Assembly (NCBI GenBank): GCA_029959085.1
Contig: JARWIR010000007.1
Location: 44,629,137-44,693,136 of the forward strand
Source of the DNA: Nemophila menziesii
Lineage: Eukaryota; Streptophyta; Magnoliopsida; Boraginales; Hydrophyllaceae
DNA: 64,000 bases
Reading direction: 5' to 3'
The first letter of the stretch is position 1. Every line of letters begins with the position of its first letter. Position numbers and translations under genes: made by a program. Shown here piece after piece: positions 59,783 through 64,000 of this stretch. The notes under the pieces were generated by a model, which did not search any database, was not told where the DNA came from, and worked only from the letters and a program-made list of their open reading frames with translations.

Positions 59783-60605
59783 AACTACTAGTCATCATAA
59801 TTATCAAGTACAATTAGACAATGCTACATGATCACGATGTTGGAATGCACCGGATCTCCCCCAAATGTAACAAACTCTGTATATATATAAGGTTTTGGCA
59901 TAATATAGGGACCTATAATGCATTTAATTCAAAATATAAAGAATATTTTGCACATGATATATGAACCTACATTGCAAGAAACTCCAAAAGAATTTTGGGG
60001 CTTCTAACAAAAACTCTTTGCTCCTCCCCTAACTAAATACTGTACTCCTATCCATATTTAATTATTTTCTTAGATTTATTTTAGCAGTCTTATGCATTAT
60101 TTTCAGATTGGAGATTTTTTCACTCGCTCTGTATAGAAGAATTATCAAAAAATATAAATAAAACTTCATGTCACTTCTTGGATACGAGGTTTGTGTTATG
60201 GATATATTATCCACAATCTGGTATGTACTTCGAGGGAATTTTCATGGTATTCATTGTAGTGATGGAGAGTCATGGACTTTGAATTTTGTATGTGATTGGA
60301 TGGTCATAAACTCTCACACTTTATACTGATATATCCTAATAGGGAAAGGTACCTATATATTAAACTCTAATTCTGAGTAACTTGTTAATGCCGTGCAATT
60401 TTGGGCCTTCAGATGATCTAAACGGGGCCATGTCTTCACTGCATCACTTGTGCATAAAATTATTGTTTACGTGTTAGAGTTTACTATGCGACAATGTTCT
60501 TTTTTTTCATAGGTGGAAGCTTGATAGTGCATGTTTTTTACTTATTGCCTTCTGCGTATTGAAAATGTGAAAAATGGTGATTTTACTGTATCTACAGTAA
60601 CCATT

Positions 60606-61967
60606 AACTTGAAGAAGGACCTCTCTCCTCGGACACGTAATAATATCCTCTCTTCCCTCTCTAAAATTTTAAAACCCTAAGCCCTCTTTACCTTCTCGGC
60701 CGCCATTACTGATTTTCAGATCGGTGATGGTGGCCACCCCACCTTTCCTTTTTTTATCCCTTTTTCCTTTTCCTTTTAGTTTTCCTTTGTGTTATCCTAA
60801 ATATCCTGCCCTAATCACCTCTCAGTCCTCCCAAATTTACAGAAACCTATTTGAAGAATTGGGTTACCATTTTTCTGAGATCGGTTTCAGATCTGTGTTC
60901 ATCCTTTCTTGGTGGTCTTCTATTTTCTTCCAAAGTTGCTGGTTCCTGAAAAATCAATCCATAAAAGTAACTGTTTCCTCCCTTTTACTGTATTTCAGAA
61001 ATTATCCTTTGTTTGTGGAGACAAAGTTGTGTGCGACTGTGATGACGTTCATCACTTCCGCCAGTTTCCCTTTGTGCGGCCACTTTATTCATTTTCTTGG
61101 TACAATGAGATCTGGGTTTGGAAAAGATGAGAAACCCAAACCTTTTGGCAGAATGGTTCATGTTCTTTGTTGGGTTTTTTGGGCCTTTTTGGGTCAAATT
61201 GTAAACACGTTTGGATTGTGCTTTGGTTCTTGGAAACTTGGTTTCTTGGGCTTTGGCTGTGTTTGTTTATGGCAGTGCGTGAAGACTGATTCACGGGTTT
61301 GGAAATCGGTTGGTAATTTTGAAGTTAGCCTTGATGATTCTTCATCTTTCCTGGTTAAGGATGCTGCTTCTTTATTCATCCCCATCCCTTCTTGGTCTCC
61401 TCTTCAGACTTACACCTCTATCACTGTTCTCATTATCTTTTACTTAGAAATTGCAGTTGCAGCCACAGTTGTTTCATTTTGGAAGGGTGAAGTTATTTCT
61501 GGTTTTGTTCAGTATATCCTCATCTATTCCAATTCTCAAGCAGAAATTAAGGCGATTCGTGGTGATCTATGTTTCGTCTCAGACTCTGCTTCACAATGCA
61601 TTATGATTGAAACTAATGCAGCAGCCGATCTTCAGCCTATACAGTCTCCGAGCACGTACTGCTCTTTGAAGAGTATGTCTATCCTTGAAGATTTTAAAAG
61701 TATGGCTAGATCCCACACACAATTCATTTATCATGGGATTAGAAGGACGGCTATCAAATCGATTGTTTGGAATGCAAGAGCTTTTTCTAGTCTATTATTG
61801 TCTTTGATTGGTGTTTGTTATTTATCCCTTGTTTTTTATTGTTTCTTGATTAGTTGTAATCACTTTGGTTTTCTTGGTTCAGCTGGAGTGGAATTTTTTC
61901 CTCTCGGTTGATTGTTTTAATACAAGGCTAGTTGACTAAAAAAAAAAAAAAAAACTTGAAGAAGGAC
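60606..61967 (+). mobile_element. Poly(A)-tailed non-autonomous LINE derivative, 15-bp target-site duplication
   Basis: The insert is 60621-61952 (1332 bp). AACTTGAAGAAGGAC flanks it at 60606-60620 and 61953-61967. It ends GGCTAGTTGACTAAAAAAAA with about 15 A, the same GACTAAAA end as LINE1 (TTCGACTAAAA) and LINE3. The empty site is preserved at 53428-53442. The 5' part has a CT-rich leader and ACCCTAAGCCCTC near 60675. It lacks endonuclease and reverse transcriptase, so LINE proteins supplied by another copy must have moved it. It is younger than the duplication. Confidence 0.93.
60724..61911 (+). CDS. Uninterrupted 395-codon frame ending in a decayed LINE RNase H
   Basis: The frame fills nearly the whole retro-insertion. 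Residues 1-60 are hydrophobic and Phe/Pro-rich (FLFLSLFPFPFSFP), residues 60-235 are Phe/Trp/Cys-rich with no family I recognise, and residues about 238-360 align by eye to the LINE1 RNase H: GEVISGF to GDVVTGF, QAEIKAIR to EAEAMALR, IETNAAADLQ to IESDAEAVLQ, and ILEDFKSMARSHTQF plus GIRRTA to ILEDIRSM and GIRRSA. The catalytic Asp in ESDAE is Asn here, so RNase H activity is unlikely. The first Met (60724) follows a leader of about 100 bp. It may be a chance open frame in a young element rather than a working protein. Confidence 0.5.
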   Translation: MMVATPPFLFLSLFPFPFSFPLCYPKYPALITSQSSQIYRNLFEELGYHFSEIGFRSVFILSWWSSIFFQSCWFLKNQSIKVTVSSLLLYFRNYPLFVETKLCATVMTFITSASFPLCGHFIHFLGTMRSGFGKDEKPKPFGRMVHVLCWVFWAFLGQIVNTFGLCFGSWKLGFLGFGCVCLWQCVKTDSRVWKSVGNFEVSLDDSSSFLVKDAASLFIPIPSWSPLQTYTSITVLIIFYLEIAVAATVVSFWKGEVISGFVQYILIYSNSQAEIKAIRGDLCFVSDSASQCIMIETNAAADLQPIQSPSTYCSLKSMSILEDFKSMARSHTQFIYHGIRRTAIKSIVWNARAFSSLLLSLIGVCYLSLVFYCFLISCNHFGFLGSAGVEFFPLG

Positions 61968-63280
61968 GACATGAAACTATGAAAACGATCCTCACTTATT
62001 GAGATAGGAAGAGAGTAATTGAAGAAGATAAACCTATGAAATGGAGAATTATAATCTATATTATACCTTTTTCTTTTGTTTGTATATGTGTAGCTTTTTA
62101 TTCCTGAACAGAAATGATCAAGATGAATTCAAAAGTGACAAGTATAAAATTCAGTTTTGTTTCGGGTTGAGCATGGCTTTAGTTTGATTTTCATTTCGAG
62201 AACACACTATTTCTTTACATTTTGAAAGAAAATAATTATAATTTGCAATATAGAATCCAAAATAAACTTAAAGACTTTAGTGTACGACATACAAAATGAG
62301 AAGGAGTTGATAGATAACATCATGTCAGTCATGTCCCTTGGCTGATGACAAACGCCTTATATGTGTCTTCTCGACTAGTTTGAGCAAATCCTAGAACTAC
62401 TTGATGCTGCTGATATCTTTTTTAAATTAAGGGGAAAAAAAATCTTTTTCAAAGCAGTCAAAATATGTGCCAATCAGCTCATTGGTATTTCATATATCGA
62501 ATATCATTGCCAATCATCCTCTGTAGGTCATTCCGAGTACATTTAATAATAATCAAAGTTGGGGAATTTATGCAACTAACAAGATATAAGAACCAAGCTG
62601 TCAAATTTTGTATATAGGTTAAAGTTAAAGATTATTAATATATATATATATATTCCTTAACTAAAATTGCACTACAGGTCCCCCATAGTATACATAAAGT
62701 ACACTATAGTTCGCTATGATAATTTTTTATTTGATTGCGCTATAAGTCCTATATTATACAATATATAACATATATATTATCATACAAATAAGATTAAGAT
62801 TAATTAAGGCTTAAAAAAAAAAAAGAGCTGTTGGATATTTACAACTCTTTTTTAATCTTTATACATTAAATCCAATACAGACACTCCATATTCCATATCA
62901 AATACAAAAGAAATACAAAATGTACCAAATGCAGTACAAGGTTTACTCGAAAGCAACTGAAACACACGTGAATTTTAATTTAAACATGCTTGTAAAAATA
63001 CTTATTTTAATCTACTAACAGCACTAACTTACATTCCGAAAAAGATAGCAAAATTAAAGTAAATCATCATATATGAGAATTCTGATCTGAATCGGAGAGG
63101 AAGAAAGGAATATGATTGTCGAAGATCTAAGCTCCCCATTTGGTGGAGGCACTTGTAATTGGTACTGTGAGATGGAATTGATCAAGGCTAAGATTTCTAC
63201 TCTCCCGACTAAGCCATATCTATCATTCTGACAGTCATCACCATATGATCTCCGCTAATGAAACCTTAGGATCAAAAGGA

Positions 63281-63735
63281 GTTCCGTCTGTTGAAGTTCA
63301 CGAGAAGTTAATTGATTTAAATTTGAGTTCGTGTGTAAGACTTAAGAAGTTTCCTAAAATAGATATGAAATCTCTCAAAAATCTCATACTCGATAACGGC
63401 TACAAGTTCCACAACAACATGATTCGTTTAAGGATCCTAAATTTGCAGTTCACGGGTATAAAAAATTTGCCTCGTTCAATCGAAGGTCTCACAAACCAGA
63501 GATAACTATGAACTCGTACAATGATAAAACCCTTCCAAGCAGCTTTCACATAAGCTTTCACATATATAAAGATGGGGCATTGTCGTTATAAAACGTTGTC
63601 ATGAAGTACAATATGTCAAAGATAATACTTCCTACTTCCTCTTCATTACAAGATTAGATTTGAGATGGAACAATATCATCTCTTTACCAGAAAGCAAGCA
63701 TCAACAACTTCTCTTCTCTTAAAATCTTTTGTTTA
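63281..63735 (+). pseudogene. LRR relic of a second TNL paralogue
   Basis: VEVHEKLIDLNLSSCVRLKK.. matches VAVHEKLTVLNLSLCIRLKK.. of the TNL (DNA 50963-51195) at about 75-80%, through NMIRLRILNL and the GIKNLPRSIEGL segment. A stop follows at 63503-63505. After a gap, ATCTCTTTACCAGAAAGC and CTTCTCTTCTCT match 51396-51440. There is no TIR, NB-ARC or exon structure, and the divergence is much greater than between the two duplicated blocks. It therefore comes from another TNL gene. It starts directly after block B at a shared AAGG. Confidence 0.85.
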
Positions 63736-64000
63736 GACCATCTCCAGCAGATACGCTACTTTTATACTCTATATTTCATTATACCGTATCAAAATATATC
63801 TACTCTATAAATTTACCGTATCAATTTCCAGTTTTACTATTTTAGTTACTCTATAATTATACTTCATATTAACTATTCATTTATAATTATAATTTATAAT
63901 TTTTTTTTGCAATACCTTAAATAAAAAATAATTTTAAATTTATTTATTATTTAATCTAAATAAAATATTAAATCAATTATTTTATCTTTATTTATATATA
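63736..64000. mobile_element. MITE-like AT-rich end of window
   Basis: ACCATCTCCAGCAGATACGC followed by TACTTTTATACTCTATATTTC and very AT-rich sequence resembles the start of common plant MITEs that begin with CATCTCCA-type words. The other end lies outside the window. No gene is seen. Confidence 0.35.

Larger units (their letters stand above)
59783..63280 (+). repeat. Segmental duplication block B, copy 2 (with retro-insertion)
   Basis: It is a copy of 52600-54755, interrupted at 60621-61967 by a retro-insertion plus its target duplication. TTGAAC at the left join is shared by LINE1 (18352-18357) and the end of the TNL flank (52594-52599): 6 bp of microhomology. Differences from copy 1 include a shorter TATA microsatellite (59880-59889) and a few single-base changes. 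At 63280 it switches into a TNL LRR relic. Confidence 0.93.

Noticed and set aside
59600..59791. Plus-strand 63-codon frame in the LINE slice
   Set aside because: It is antisense to LINE1 ORF1, and the same frame is seen at 18175-18417; it is a shadow frame.
1..64000. tRNA, rRNA or other structural RNA genes
   Set aside because: I looked for tRNA-like A and B boxes and rRNA words while reading both strands and saw none that I could support; a dedicated covariance-model scan would be needed to exclude them.

Overview
The window is AT-rich nuclear DNA from a eudicot plant. The evidence is an intron-containing TIR-NBS-LRR (TNL) immune receptor gene (TNLs are a dicot class), Athila-type Ty3/gypsy LTRs with a TGGCGCC-type primer-binding site, plant L1-like LINEs, and transposons resembling MULE, hAT and Stowaway elements. 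I cannot name the species. The only complete host gene I can support is the TNL at 48079-52234. It has four exons, about 1059 residues, and every key motif readable. Nearly everything else is transposon.

Layout. 1-2794 is block A of a segmental duplication; it starts inside a MULE-like element (E1). 2800-6389 holds a two-copy tandem repeat, a second MULE-like element (E2) and AT-rich filler. 6390-9805 is an inverted partial LTR broken by an Athila-like LTR with primer-binding site and a gag pseudogene. 10600-12535 and 20485-23999 are arms of a large inverted repeat. Between them lies a nearly intact LINE (LINE1, 13508-19996, minus strand, perfect 12-bp target-site duplication). A solo LTR sits in the right arm. 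24000-44300 is a deep nest: a reverse LTR holds two solo LTRs, one of which holds LINE2. A MULE-like element (E5) holding a solo LTR follows. After it comes another (E4) holding LINE3, which itself holds a solo LTR. 44300-47040 is LINE debris. 47279-52234 is the TNL with its tandemly duplicated leader. 52600-54755 is block B of the duplication.

56074-63280 is a second, shortened copy of the locus, about 99% or more identical by eye. It consists of block A, then a 277-bp internal piece of LINE1 ORF1, then block B, in the same order and orientation as the first copy. The TNL and all nested elements are missing. The two internal joins show 3-bp and 6-bp microhomology. A 1.33-kb poly(A)-tailed retro-insertion with a 15-bp target-site duplication then landed in the second copy of block B. 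It carries an uninterrupted 395-codon frame whose end is a decayed LINE RNase H. The window ends in a relic of a different TNL paralogue, so the locus is probably part of a TNL cluster.

Most unusual points: the truncated tandem copy of a TNL locus; a family of MULE-like elements sharing an inward TATA promoter, a GC-rich segment, an array of short CTC-containing motifs with T-runs and a GGTGGTCGG block; four 7-residue Ser/Asp/Glu repeats between the NB-ARC and LRR parts of the TNL; and the LINE-derived retro-insertion. All identities are estimates by eye; no search was run.
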